In this document: in pieces, positions 42,759 through 52,489 of the stretch
Layout of the letters: each line of letters starts with the position of its first letter
How positions within the stretch are numbered: position 1 is the stretch's first letter
Assembly (NCBI GenBank): GCA_013339895.1
Contig: JABACO010000005.1
Location: forward strand, 4,435,041 to 4,499,040
Source of the DNA: Ephydatia muelleri
Lineage: Eukaryota > Porifera > Demospongiae > Spongillida > Spongillidae
DNA: 64,000 nucleotides
Direction of reading: 5' to 3'
Translations under genes and position numbers: made by a program
The notes under the pieces: model-generated
What the model was told of the DNA's origin: nothing
Seen by the model: the letters and a program-made list of their open reading frames with translations, nothing else
The model's database searches: none

Positions 42759-44925
42759 CTCCCTCCACCTTATCTGGAGGCTGTCCCTTCAGTGGTCCAA
42801 AGGGTAGCGAGCCTCTGGACAAGGCATCGGCATTCCCATTTAACTTTCCAGACCGATGTTCCACTTCAAACTGGTAAGGTTGAAGGAAAAGGTACCAACG
42901 GGTCAGCCGTGGATTGTTATCCTTCATGGTATTCAGCCATTTGAGCGCCCGATGGTCAGTCACCACGGTGAACTTGGCTCCAAATAGGTAAACCCTGAAG
43001 TTTTGAATCGCAGCCTTGATAGATAAGCATTCCTTTTCTATGGTAGCATAGTTCTTCTCTCTTGGGACCAGTTTCCGGCTAAAATAGGCCACAGGATGTT
43101 CCTCTCCAGATGCATCCAGTTGGCTTAGCACACCTCCAATTCCACAGTCGGAGGCATCAGTCTGCAAGATGAAGGGAACCTTAAAGTCAGGAGTTCGTAT
43201 AACTGGGACACTGCACAACTGCATCTTCAACTCCTGGAAAACTTTCTCGCAATTAGACGTCCATTCCACCTGTGTTGGAGCTGTATTCCGTGTCAGGTCA
43301 GTAAGAGGGGCTACTAAGCTAGCATAGTTGGCAATAAATCTCCGATAATAGCCGGTGAGTCCCAAGAAGGAGCGCACATCCTTCTTGGTGAGCGGAATCG
43401 GAAATCTCTTTACCGCTTCGAGCTTGCTCTGCTCCGGTTTAACCTGTCCACAGCCAACAACATGACCTAAGTAGGTGCAGTGTCTCATTCCCATTTGGCA
43501 TTTTTCTGGCCTTGCGGTTAATTTTGCATCTCTAAGACGAGTGAGGATTGCCTTAACGTGACCGCAGTGCTCCTCCCAGGATGGGCTGTAGATGACCAGA
43601 TCATCTATATAAGCGGCTGCATACCCTTCTGCCCCTCTGAGGAGTCGATCCATCATCCTCTGGAAGGTGGCTGGCGCCCCACATAAGCCAAAAGGCATGA
43701 CCTTGAATTGGTATAATCCATAAGGAGTAGTAAAGGCAGTCTTATGCCGATCCTCTAGCTTGACAGGAACCTGCCAGTAGCCTCTGGCAAGATCCAGGGT
43801 AGTCAGGTACTGACTGTTACCCAACTGGTCCAGCAGTTCATCAACTCGGGGCATGGGGTAGGCATCTCCTTGGGTTACCGAATTCAGTTTGCGATAGTCC
43901 ACGCAGAACCTTATGCCCCCATCCTTCTTTTCGATCAAGACAATAGGAGAGGCCCAGTCGCTTATTGAAGATTCGATCACTCCATCCTGAAACATGGCTT
44001 CTATTTCCTTCTTCACCCATTCCCTCCAGGCATATGGAAGTCTGTATGGAACTTGACGTACTGGTGTCGATAATCCTGTAGGAATGCTATGTTCGGTTAA
44101 CATCGTGCACCCCGGTGTACCATGAAGCACGTCTTGGAAGTCAGAGCATAGCAGCTCTAGCTCCTGATACTGGGCTTCATCTAGATGTTCATTTATCACC
44201 AGTTTCCCTCCATTACTGACTCCAGTGTCCAGGATCTCCTCCTCCACGTCATCCTCCTCAAAACATAACAATGATTTCACTTCATTCCACCTCTTCAGCA
44301 TGTTGATATGGAAGACCCGGTGTCTTTTTCTGGTTCCGATCATGTCGATTTCGTACAAGACATCGCTGACCCGCTTGACCACAGGGTATGGGCCCTTCCA
44401 CTGTGCAAGAAACTTGCTGGTATCAGTTGGTAGTAGAACCAGTACTTTCTCTCCCGGTTCAAATCTCCTTAATCTGGCATGCTTGTCGTACCATGTCTTC
44501 TGCCCCTGTTGGGCTTTTCTGGTGTTTGTTTGGGACAGTTGCGACATCTTTTCCAGCCTTTCTCTCATAAGCATCAGGTGGGACAAGACACTCTCATCCG
44601 TTTTCTCCTTCGCTTCCCACGTCTCTTTCAGAACATCAAGTGGGCCTCTGACTCTTCGCCCGTAAAGGAGCTCAAAGGGAGAAAATCCGGTGGACTCCTG
44701 AGGGACCTCTCTATACGCGAAGAGTAGGTAAGGCAGAAGCTTATCCCAGTCTTTTCCATCCTTCGTTGCTGATCTTCTTAGCATGGACTTTAAGGTTTGG
44801 TTAAACCTTTCAACGAGGCCATTGCACTGAGGATGGTACGGTGTGGTCCGTAAGCGCTGAATTTTGAGTAGTCCATACATCTCTGCCAGTAGAGCAGACA
44901 TAAAGTTGGACCCTTGGTCAGACAT
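42754..44925 (-). CDS. pol: Gypsy pol part 2: integrase C-half, RT, RNase H
   Basis: 723 codons from ATG at 44925 to a stop just inside the 3' LTR. Residues 1-100 complete the integrase core: the second catalytic Asp in SDQGSNF and the Glu in LVERFNQ. FELLYGRRVRGP and HRVFHINMLKRW (about 200-215) follow. RT spans about 280-480, with FCVDYRKLNSVT and the catalytic YIDDLV at about 439-444. RNase H spans about 585-705, with LQTDASDCGIGG, TDHRALKWL and NADALSRG. The start overlaps the stop of the upstream frame as TAATG, and that junction cuts through the integrase core. It therefore reflects either a small indel or an unusual recoding/reinitiation signal. No chromodomain is seen. No internal stop. 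Confidence 0.88.
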   Translation of the reverse strand: MSDQGSNFMSALLAEMYGLLKIQRLRTTPYHPQCNGLVERFNQTLKSMLRRSATKDGKDWDKLLPYLLFAYREVPQESTGFSPFELLYGRRVRGPLDVLKETWEAKEKTDESVLSHLMLMRERLEKMSQLSQTNTRKAQQGQKTWYDKHARLRRFEPGEKVLVLLPTDTSKFLAQWKGPYPVVKRVSDVLYEIDMIGTRKRHRVFHINMLKRWNEVKSLLCFEEDDVEEEILDTGVSNGGKLVINEHLDEAQYQELELLCSDFQDVLHGTPGCTMLTEHSIPTGLSTPVRQVPYRLPYAWREWVKKEIEAMFQDGVIESSISDWASPIVLIEKKDGGIRFCVDYRKLNSVTQGDAYPMPRVDELLDQLGNSQYLTTLDLARGYWQVPVKLEDRHKTAFTTPYGLYQFKVMPFGLCGAPATFQRMMDRLLRGAEGYAAAYIDDLVIYSPSWEEHCGHVKAILTRLRDAKLTARPEKCQMGMRHCTYLGHVVGCGQVKPEQSKLEAVKRFPIPLTKKDVRSFLGLTGYYRRFIANYASLVAPLTDLTRNTAPTQVEWTSNCEKVFQELKMQLCSVPVIRTPDFKVPFILQTDASDCGIGGVLSQLDASGEEHPVAYFSRKLVPREKNYATIEKECLSIKAAIQNFRVYLFGAKFTVVTDHRALKWLNTMKDNNPRLTRWYLFLQPYQFEVEHRSGKLNGNADALSRGSLPFGPLKGQPPDKVEGV
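42759..42771 (-). promoter_or_regulatory. Polypurine tract of the Gypsy element
   Basis: The minus strand reads aggtggagggag directly before the 3' LTR, as expected for the plus-strand DNA primer. Confidence 0.75.
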
Positions 44926-47390
44926 TATATCTCCTGAGGAATCCCTACTCTGGAGAAGACTTGCACCAACTGCTCTGCTACATGTTCAGCATCCACTGAC
45001 CGAAGGGGAATGGCTTCCGGATAACGGGTAGCATAATCACAGATGACAAGCACAAAGCGATTTCCAGATCTGCTTCTTGGGAGAGGCCCAACTATATCCA
45101 GCGCTATTCTGGAGAAAGGTTCCCCAATAACTGGTAGAGGTATTAGTGGTGCTGGGGCCACACGCTTTGAAGAGGCTTTCTGGCAGCTGGGGCAATTCTT
45201 ACAATATTCTGCGACATCCTTGCTTACACCTGGCCAGAAGAATCTTTGGAGAACTCGTTCAGTAGTTTTCTTTCTGCCCAAGTGCCCTGCCATGGGTATT
45301 GCATGTGCCATCTGCAACACTGGATCCCTACATGCCTTTGGCAATACCAGTTGCTCCACTGTCTCATCCCTCAGCTTTCGATTTCGATACAGTGTGCCAT
45401 CTCGTTGGAAAAACTCTGGTTCTTGCCCCAAAGCTGTCTCTGCTGTTGCCTCCCGGACCTCTTTTAGGGTTTCATCCTCTCTCTGCAGTCTCTGTACTTC
45501 CTCTGGGAAGAACTCCCATCCTTGCCACTCCTTTGCCCTGCTATGTCCATGCTCCCTTTTCCTCTCCCTCTTCTGCCTCCTTGTTAACACCGTACGGGAC
45601 CTTCCACCTGTAAATAAATCCTGGTGAAATACTGTCCCTGGGCGACTGCTCTCCTCATGACTCTCGGTTTCTGGAACAGTGTAAGTCTCTTCAGCAGTTG
45701 GTTCATCCAAGGGGGTTGGCCTGGCTCCAGACCGTAGATCCTTAACCTGTTCTTCTGCCCCTTCCAACTGCTGCTGCTTGTGCTTCGACCGTGTGACCAC
45801 TGCCATGCCCGAGTCTTCTTTAGGCCTCCCCCTCGACAGTAAGGTAAAGAGTTCTGGGACATCTGTACCCAGTAATACTGAAACTGGTAATGTCTTGCAC
45901 ACAGCTGCCTTCACACGAATTCTTACACCGTCAATCTCCATGTTGACCGCGGCAATTGGGTAGCTGACAGCTTCCCCGTGAGCACACCGAATGGTCACCT
46001 GCTGCGTTTTGGATACTGAACCGGGCATCACAAAGTCCGTATGCACCATTGTTCGGGAGCATCCTGTATCTAGGAGAATGTCATCAGTTGACTTTCCTTC
46101 CACTTTTCCTGAGCAGGTTGGACCATCCTTACTGTTGTGCCAGCCTGGGTGTGCGGAAGATTCCAAACAGGTCAACGCCTTGCTTGGGCACTTCATTGAC
46201 ATATGTCCCCTTCCCCCGCAGCTGAAACACCGTATCTCTGACCGTCCGTTCTTCTCCTGGTCCTCCTTTTCATTCCTTTTCTGCACTCCACCTGACTTGC
46301 TTCTACAATCTCGAGCAATATGACCTGCCTTTCCGCATGTGTGACACAGAACAGCTTCCTTGATCACCTTCTCTCCCGAGACCCTCTTGTTTTCCTGAGT
46401 AGACTTCCTTGCCTGCACATACTCATCTGCCATCTGCCCCGCTTCTGTACTAGTCTTGGGCTTCCTGTCTGTAACCCAGACCCGCAGCTCCTGAGGGAGG
46501 GTAGTTAAGAATTGCTCCGTCACCATCAGGTCGACAACTTCCTCCGCGCTAGTCTTATCCTTTGTCCATTTCCGCGAGAGATCTTGAAGTTTAACAATTA
46601 AATCCCTGTAAGACCAATCTTCCTGCTTTTTGGCGGACCGGAAACGTTGTCGATACGTCTCCGTGTTGATGTTATACCGTAGCAATATAGTCTCCTTGAC
46701 TTGCTCGTAGTCCTTTGCGCCCTCACTGTCCATCGCTGCGTACGCCAGTTGAGCCTTGCCAGACAGATTGGGAGCCAACTTAAACGCCCATTTCTCTTCC
46801 TCCACTTCGTGAGCCACCATCATTCTTTCAAAAGTGGTCAAGTACGCCTCTATGTCTTCGCTCTCCGTTAGTTTAGTGAGCTTCGCGGTGTCCTTTCGAT
46901 GCTGGTTGGGAGCCTGAGCCTCCAATATTGTCTCCAGTATACGCCTCTGCTCCCTCCTTTCTTCTGCAAAAACCGCTTCCATACGTTCTCTCTCTGCTAC
47001 TTCTCGCTGCCGACGTTCCTCCTCGCGCTGAAGTCTCTCCTGATCCTCTGCGCGGCGACGTTCCTCCTCTCGCTGACGTCTCTCTTGCTCCTCTGCGCGG
47101 CGACGTTCCTCCTCTCGCTGACGTCTCTCTTGCTCCTCTGCGCGGCGACGATCGTCCTCTCGCTGACGTCTCTCCTCCTCCGCCCTACGACGATCGTCCT
47201 CTTCTGTACGGCGACGTTCCTCCTCTCGTCGACGTCTTTCCTCCGCCTGCTCTTCTCTTTGAACTAGCATCCTCAGCATTTCTGCCAGTGCGCCAACTGC
47301 CTCGCCTTCGTTCGGCTGCGTGTGCTCTGCGATGTTCGCCATTCTTAATTGTGATTCTTTGTATTTGCGACCGGATCGAGTTGCTGACAT
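44925..47390 (-). CDS. gag-pol: Gypsy gag-protease-integrase N-half
   Basis: The first sensible ATG is at 47390 (MSATRSGRKYKES); the frame is open upstream into the LTR. Residue positions here count from that Met. A Glu/Arg-rich heptad region (about 45-150) precedes a capsid with TYRQRFRSAKKQEDWSY and VTEQFLTTLPQELRVWV (about 240-310), closely resembling the SCAN domain. Two CCHC knuckles follow: CHTCGKAGHIARDC (about 349) and CFSCGGRGHMSMKC (about 388). The aspartic protease motif LLDTGCSRTMVH is at about 440. The integrase HHCC finger has H-x-H in MAHAIPMAGHLG and C-x-x-C in CKNCPSC. The core starts RIALDIVGPLP, with the first catalytic Asp. The frame ends at TAA (44927-44925) inside the integrase. 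Confidence 0.88.
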   Translation of the reverse strand: MSATRSGRKYKESQLRMANIAEHTQPNEGEAVGALAEMLRMLVQREEQAEERRRREEERRRTEEDDRRRAEEERRQREDDRRRAEEQERRQREEERRRAEEQERRQREEERRRAEDQERLQREEERRQREVAERERMEAVFAEERREQRRILETILEAQAPNQHRKDTAKLTKLTESEDIEAYLTTFERMMVAHEVEEEKWAFKLAPNLSGKAQLAYAAMDSEGAKDYEQVKETILLRYNINTETYRQRFRSAKKQEDWSYRDLIVKLQDLSRKWTKDKTSAEEVVDLMVTEQFLTTLPQELRVWVTDRKPKTSTEAGQMADEYVQARKSTQENKRVSGEKVIKEAVLCHTCGKAGHIARDCRSKSGGVQKRNEKEDQEKNGRSEIRCFSCGGRGHMSMKCPSKALTCLESSAHPGWHNSKDGPTCSGKVEGKSTDDILLDTGCSRTMVHTDFVMPGSVSKTQQVTIRCAHGEAVSYPIAAVNMEIDGVRIRVKAAVCKTLPVSVLLGTDVPELFTLLSRGRPKEDSGMAVVTRSKHKQQQLEGAEEQVKDLRSGARPTPLDEPTAEETYTVPETESHEESSRPGTVFHQDLFTGGRSRTVLTRRQKRERKREHGHSRAKEWQGWEFFPEEVQRLQREDETLKEVREATAETALGQEPEFFQRDGTLYRNRKLRDETVEQLVLPKACRDPVLQMAHAIPMAGHLGRKKTTERVLQRFFWPGVSKDVAEYCKNCPSCQKASSKRVAPAPLIPLPVIGEPFSRIALDIVGPLPRSRSGNRFVLVICDYATRYPEAIPLRSVDAEHVAEQLVQVFSRVGIPQEI

Positions 47391-47426
47391 CCACAGTAGG
47401 GTCTCGTTGTATTTCGCCAACGATGT

Positions 47427-47444
47427 ATCCCGACGCTGCCACCA
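47427..47444 (-). promoter_or_regulatory. Primer binding site of the Gypsy element
   Basis: Two nucleotides inside the 5' LTR the minus strand reads tggtggcagcgtcggga. It starts with the tgg expected for pairing to a tRNA CCA end. Its first 11 nt fit the 3' end of a leucine tRNA (…CGCTGCCACCA); this is from memory and tentative. Confidence 0.6.
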
Positions 47445-47446
47445 AA

Positions 47447-47675
47447 TGTGAAGGACCGCGGAACGCAAGATCACAAATATTCACCAAAGTCAAGCTTCTT
47501 TTACAAAGCAATGCAGGATATTATATAGTAGCTCAAAAGTATCACAAAAACACAAAGACACAATGCATGCTAACAATAGTCAGGTCAGCGGCTCCTGCGG
47601 CGCAACCCCGGCTCCCGCCATAATGTTGACAAAAGGGGGCCTGTAATGATGTCATAAGGTCCCCAGACCATCACA
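47447..47675 (-). repeat. 5' LTR of the Gypsy element
   Basis: 229 bp, apparently identical to 42530-42758. It should contain the element's promoter; no clear TATA box was identified. Confidence 0.93.
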
Positions 47676-49073
47676 ATAATGCTCTCCTTCTTTTGCTAAC
47701 AAATTGGTACTTACTCCAGTGTTGCAGCTAGCCATTGAACTTGCCCATCATAGCACTGTCCACGACAGTTCTCAAGAGGGAGAGACAGTCGCAGCAAAAT
47801 GTCTTCAATGGTTCGAGTGATGCGTTCAGCTGTGGTATCATCCATAGAATGTAGACCAATAAACTCCTCATTGCTAACAAGCTGATCATCCACGAAGCGA
47901 AGACAAAGGACAAGTTGTTCTGTATTTGATATATCTGTTGTTTCATCTGCCATTATGGTATAATACTGTCCTGCAAGCCTTCCAGCAACTTTCCTAAGAA
48001 CTGAAAGTCCCATGATTTGTAGAAGCTCGTTCTGGATTTCAGCACAAATAAAATCTATCCTGTGATTTTTGCAGCCATGTGTCAAAGCCTGGCACCTCCT
48101 GTTTCCTTAGAAACAACAATTGCATAAAATTACTGTCTACTTCACCTCTGATGCCATTCAAATGATCATCACTATTTGTGTACGTTCCATGCACGTACAT
48201 AAGGCTAATCCTTGACGAGCCAAGAACTGAATAGAAGAAATAATGGCAAGAGGACATTTATGATTAAGGGCCATCTGCTCTGCATGATCAACACTAAGCT
48301 TGTCTCCAACATCCATGCCTACTGTTTTAGCAGCTGTGATCATCATCAAGGCATGACGGTGGCAAGCAGATCTCTCGTGCTTACTGAATTTTTCTACTGC
48401 CTTTTTCCAGTTACAGAAACCCAAGGCAGAGAAAATAGTATCCATATATCCAGTCAGTGGCATCTTTCGCTCAACAGCTGTTGCACAATAGAAGCATAAA
48501 ATAGCATCCTCATCTTCGAGATAGTGCAGCCATGGATAGCTATCATACCATGTGGCAGAAAAGTCACGTCGTTGAGTGCCAAATTGTCTCAGTGGGAATT
48601 TTTTGAGCCTTGGCTGATTGGGAGAGGCAGGAAGGATTCGAGCTGGGAGACATGATACTAGGCTTGATGACAAATGACTGGCACTGCTATTGGGACTTGC
48701 CCCAGTCTCTGTATTAGGAGTGCTGGTGTCTAGTTGGGGCATAGTAGTGCATGCAGCTGGAAGCTGGATTGGAGCTGGGAAACATGATAGACCTACTAGG
48801 CTGCTGCTTGATGGTAAATGACAGGCACTGCTACTGGCCCTTGACCCAGTCCCTGCATAAGTAGTGCCGGTGTCTGGGTGGGGCATAATAGTGCAGCTAG
48901 GCTGGAAGCTTCGTTTGAGCTGCAGGGAGACTGCTGCTAGTTTCTGCATCAGGCACAGTAGTGCAGGCACGGGAAGAAACACCTATATTTGGAAGATCAG
49001 CATTTGGAAGTTCCAAGTTATGATCTTTCAACTTCCTGGAAGGCTGCTTTGTGACGTACTTCAAAATGGACAT
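47676..49073 (-). pseudogene. hAT transposase, 5' part (TTF finger and DUF4371)
   Basis: ATG at 49073 (MSILKYVTKQPSRKL). A Ser/Thr/Pro-rich linker contains two similar repeats (SSACHLPSSSSLVGLSC and SSASHLSSSLVSC). The TTF-type zinc finger is RRDFSATWYDSYPWLHY, then CFYC. After it come KHERSACHRHALM and the DUF4371 block YYTIMADETTDISNTEQL. At about 47740 the motif CRGQCYDG loses its frame by one base; the other frame has SSMASCNTGVSTNLLAKEG up to the Gypsy junction. Other frame changes lie near 48910 and 48100. The reading continues at 42529 on the far side of the Gypsy. Confidence 0.75.
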
Positions 49074-49211
49074 TGCGGATTGATCGACGGTTGACCACAC
49101 TTTCTCGCTCTAAATTTACGGGCGGCTTGCAATACCAGAATGTGTTCAATTTGAGGTACCGCGCGTACTATAACATCTACGTTTATCCTTTTAATATGCT
49201 GGACCAAAATT

Positions 49212-49261
49212 GGGGGGGGGGGGGGGGGGGGCTTAAGCCCCCCCAAGCCCCCCCCCCCCCC
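49212..49261. repeat. G20 / C-run snapback at the hAT 5' end
   Basis: G20, then gcttaag, C7, aag and C14, able to fold on itself. It sits 15 bp inside the hAT terminus. Confidence 0.9.
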
Positions 49262-49278
49262 TTACTACGGCCTTGTAT

Positions 49279-49935
49279 TCAACGGTGTGAGATTAGACCA
49301 GCCAGGTGTGACAATTCCATTAGCCGAAGACTGTGGCATGGTTCCGACAGTAGCATCTGGTGTGTTCGAGCTTGATATGACGTATTTTGAAATCCACTAT
49401 ACCAATAATTATCGGAGTTTGTTCCAAGCATGATGCGTATCCAGTTAGATCCGATAGATGTAAAGTCTGCAGCGTCTAATAGTGTAGCCTGCTTAAATTT
49501 AGCTTTAACTTTAATTTTAACTAATGGCACAAAGCCTGTCCAATCCCACGTGATGTCAGTTAGTCCTGCTAGGTTGCTGCTGACTGCCTGCATCGGCACC
49601 AAGCCTGTATTTTTGCACGCAAACACAGTCTGGGATGCCGATCCGACGATATAGTGCTTGGCGTGCTTGGATGGGGGCTCGCTACGTTCATCCAAATCAC
49701 TTCCTGGAGATTCCCCCACAGAGGATTGCTGCTGGCCTTCCTGTAAATCTCCTCTAGATTTGGGCACTGCATCACCACTGTCGTCATGTTGTAAATTGGC
49801 CAAAATGGGCCGGAACTGAGTTATGTCGTCCCCTGGGATCGTTATGCTGTTTGTCGTCACTGCTGTCGCATGAAATTTGTACTGACTCAGATTCAGAAAC
49901 TGACTGCAGAAAGCCGATCCCGTCGTGCCACCCAT
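49279..49935 (-). CDS. Hypothetical ORF (218 aa), possibly an exon
   Basis: An open minus-strand frame of ordinary composition with a Ser/Glu/Asp-rich middle (SSVGESPGSDLDERSEPP) and a C-terminal half with ITWDWTGFVPLVKIKVKAKF. No known domain recognised. Upstream minus frames (to about 50621) include a Lys/Arg-rich, coiled-coil-like stretch (KSKKRSRAELESLAKRV) and may be further exons of one gene. It abuts the hAT end at 49275, so it may be the host sequence or element that the hAT landed beside. Evidence is weak. Confidence 0.3.
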   Translation of the reverse strand: MGGTTGSAFCSQFLNLSQYKFHATAVTTNSITIPGDDITQFRPILANLQHDDSGDAVPKSRGDLQEGQQQSSVGESPGSDLDERSEPPSKHAKHYIVGSASQTVFACKNTGLVPMQAVSSNLAGLTDITWDWTGFVPLVKIKVKAKFKQATLLDAADFTSIGSNWIRIMLGTNSDNYWYSGFQNTSYQARTHQMLLSEPCHSLRLMELSHLAGLISHR

Positions 49936-50749
49936 TACTTCTGTACACTGCTCTCCTTCCAGAGATTAGCTTGGTTCCTTCAGCTGACACGTGCGTGCAC
50001 GTAACATCCGCTTGGCCAAAACTCGATTGGCCCAACGACATATCGCGTCCATGTGATCTCGATGCCATACGAAGTCTTTGGCTTGTGGATATGGCTCTTT
50101 TGGAGATAGCCCTGAATCGTCACATTGTAAGGTCCCGAGATGAATTTGCCATGAGTCTAGTTCTTCTGAGTGATGGGTGTGCCGAATCCTGTGTCTTCTA
50201 TGATGCCTGGGGTGTCGTTTTTGGTAGTCATAGAGACGTTTTCCGTGTTTATAAATAGTATGCCTATGTTCCCAAGCAAATGGCAACAGCCAATGCATAG
50301 ACTGAAAAAACAACACAAACGGCAGCTTATCTGCTTAGTCAGCACACATATTTTCCTCAATCAGCAGTTCTATAAGTCTAGAATCTTCTTTTCCAAGATA
50401 CAAACACGTTCAGTCAACAACTGCACTTCTGTCTTGGGCTCTTCAAAACGAACACGTTTAGCTAGAGACTCCAACTCTGCACGACTTCGCTTCTTGCTCT
50501 TGCCATATCTAGCAAGGATAACACAATGTAAATCCACGATTCGGCGTGCACGAGTATGGACAGCTCTCAACTGAACACTTTTCAGCTGTTTTAACGCTAG
50601 ACATATCTGAATAAAAAACAAACGAGTGGCATCGTTTATATAATTGTGTTTTGCTGTGTCATTTTATCTTGTATATTCCTTTGCCGAGTCATTTTATCAA
50701 AGATATAATAATAGATGAATAACATAACGTCATCCTTACACACACACAC

Positions 50750-50780
<31 letters not shown>

Positions 50781-51045
50781 TACTAACACACGCAAACACA
50801 AACACACACAAATTCAAATCGCTGTAATTCCTAGCCACTGTATTTCAATTTCACTAAACATATAATCAAGCTGTTTATCAGATTCTTTCTAGCAGTAGTA
50901 AGTTGTCTTCTCACCAAATATTATGGATGAGTCTGTATAAATACCCATGTACGATACAGCACTACTATATGCTTACTGTGTGCATTCAACCACATTGAGA
51001 AGCATAATAACATTATGAGACTAAACACAATGTTATCAAGGTTAG
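49936..51045. other. Possible upstream exons; microsatellite
   Basis: The minus frames at 50370-50621 (coiled-coil-like, VQLLTERVCILEKKI) and 49966-50316 are open but unassigned. A (CA)n lies at 50738-50780. Confidence 0.35.
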
Positions 51046-51050
51046 TAATG

Positions 51051-51967
51051 TCAATTATGTCGTGATTCTAACTGCAGCCCATCAATTGAGAGCAGTAATC
51101 CTGCCTTTTGCACTACCTCCAGTGTCACACTGTGGACCATAGTGGCCGAAATAGCCTGCATCTCATCAGTGATTGCCTGTCTTAGTCGGTCCAATGTTGT
51201 CACCGCATTTGCATACACTTTGTTTTTTAGGTAACCCCAAAGCCAGATGTCCAATGGAGATAGACCAGCACTAAGTGCTGGCCATGGTATGGGTCCCCCT
51301 CTGCCCATCCATCTGTCCTCCAGCTTTCCATCCAACCAGGCTCTAACACGGGTTTCATAATGAGCTGAGGCTCCATCATGCTGGAAAACAACAAATTCTT
51401 CCTCTTCCCCATGATAGCTTGCAGGGCTGGCCACACCCTCTGCTGTAGTAGCTGAAGGTGCACTTGCCCTGTGACACTTCCATTGATGAAGAAGGGGCCA
51501 ATTATATGGTCTTTGATCAGCCCAGACCAGCCTTCTTCTGATTGCTGCATTCCATAAAAGCATGTGGGTTCTGGGACTGACTATATTACATCATTATGCC
51601 TGTTAACATGTCCATCCAAGTGGAAGATTGCTTCATCCGTCCACAAGATGTAGTCAGGGTAGGTGAAGTCCCTCTCAGCTGCTTCAAGGTAATCTTCTGC
51701 CCACTTGACTCTCTTGTCAATGTCACCTGGCAATAGAGCCTGTACTAGAGGCCGTCTATAGGCCTTCATCTTCAAAGTCTTCCTGAGCATCTTCTGCACA
51801 CTTGATCGTCTCAATCCTGTCCCTAGATGGAGTCTTCTTATGCTCTTAGTTGGGGTCTGCCACATTTTCTGAGCAATGATGCCAACATTCCTTGGCACCT
51901 GAACAGTTTTCTTTTTTCCACAGTTTGTTTTCAGCCTATCCTGCACTGCATGTGCCATGCTCCACAA
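51051..51967 (-). pseudogene. Tc1/mariner-superfamily transposase, frame-broken
   Basis: The minus frame from 51967 gives a helix-turn-helix-like region (KSIRRLHLGTGLRRSSVQKM) and WTDEAIFHLDGHVNRHN with the first catalytic Asp. The reading then changes frame near 51590, and 51550-51420 gives GLIKDHIIGPFFINGSVTGQ. Another change returns to the frame ending at 51051, with VVFQHDGASAHYETRVRAWL (second Asp) and SPLDIWLWGYLKNKVYAN (third acidic residue). This is the DDE layout of Tc1/mariner-like elements. Two frame changes make it inactive. I found no terminal inverted repeats. Confidence 0.8.
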
Positions 51968-52489
51968 ATTTGGACACCACCCTCAGAACTGTGCTTCTGA
52001 ATAGTGTCCTGTAACTGTGTGCTCTTTGAGGTGTTTGATCAAATGGCATTGCTTTATAACTTATCACCAATCACATCTCACACAAGAAAGGTGTAACCTT
52101 CAGATTTATGCAGCTGTAGTCAATTTTATAATCTTCCTGTGAAAGATGTACTGCCTATATTACCCACTATAGGTTTCAAAAAGACTAATACACACATTCC
52201 AGTCATTTGTATACAAATGCTAACCATCTAGCAAAATCTATATCCCACACCAATCTCATCACAAAGGAAGTGCCAAAAAACCCAATAGGAATCCTATTTC
52301 TACACACTTTCAGGGAGATCCAGAACACACACATACTTATACATACGTAAGCTAGACTGGTGTAAATTCTCTTGAACTTTACGGTGCATCTGTCTGGCCT
52401 CATTGAGTGCATCCAAATGACTAACATGGCAAAATGTATCCTTACCTGTTAAGGCAACAACAACTGTGCCTTGTTTAGCTGTTTTGAAG

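Larger units (their letters stand above)
42530..47675 (-). mobile_element. Gypsy (Ty3) LTR retrotransposon, Gmr1-like, full length
   Basis: Two 229-bp LTRs bound a 5146-bp element read on the minus strand. Domain order from 5' to 3' is gag (coiled coil, SCAN-like capsid, two CCHC knuckles), protease, integrase, reverse transcriptase, RNase H. Integrase before RT is the Copia-like order that defines the Gmr1 group of Gypsy elements. The LTRs start tgtgaagg and end ccatcaca on the + strand, and I found no difference between them by eye. Flanking 5-mers are atcat and ataat, an imperfect target duplication. The element sits inside a hAT transposase gene. Confidence 0.9.
41218..49275 (-). mobile_element. 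hAT element (ZMYM1/DUF4371 type) split by a Gypsy insertion
   Basis: The ends carry short inverted termini: catggccgtagtc at 41218-41230, and the inverse of caaggccgtagta ending at 49275. A G/C-rich subterminal block lies at 49212-49261. Without the 5146-bp Gypsy insertion the element would be about 2.9 kb. Its single minus-strand transposase gene is broken by several 1-nt frame changes and by the insertion. The 8-bp flanks do not match each other, so the original insertion site has been rearranged. Confidence 0.65.

Noticed and set aside
46899..47623. 231-aa + strand ORF and other + frames across 44.2-47.6 kb
   Set aside because: Antisense shadows of the Gypsy gag-pol frames, driven by the Glu/Arg-rich coiled coil.
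41218..49275. A clean 8-bp hAT target duplication
   Set aside because: The left (atatttat) and right (tattcaac) flanks do not match, so I do not claim one.
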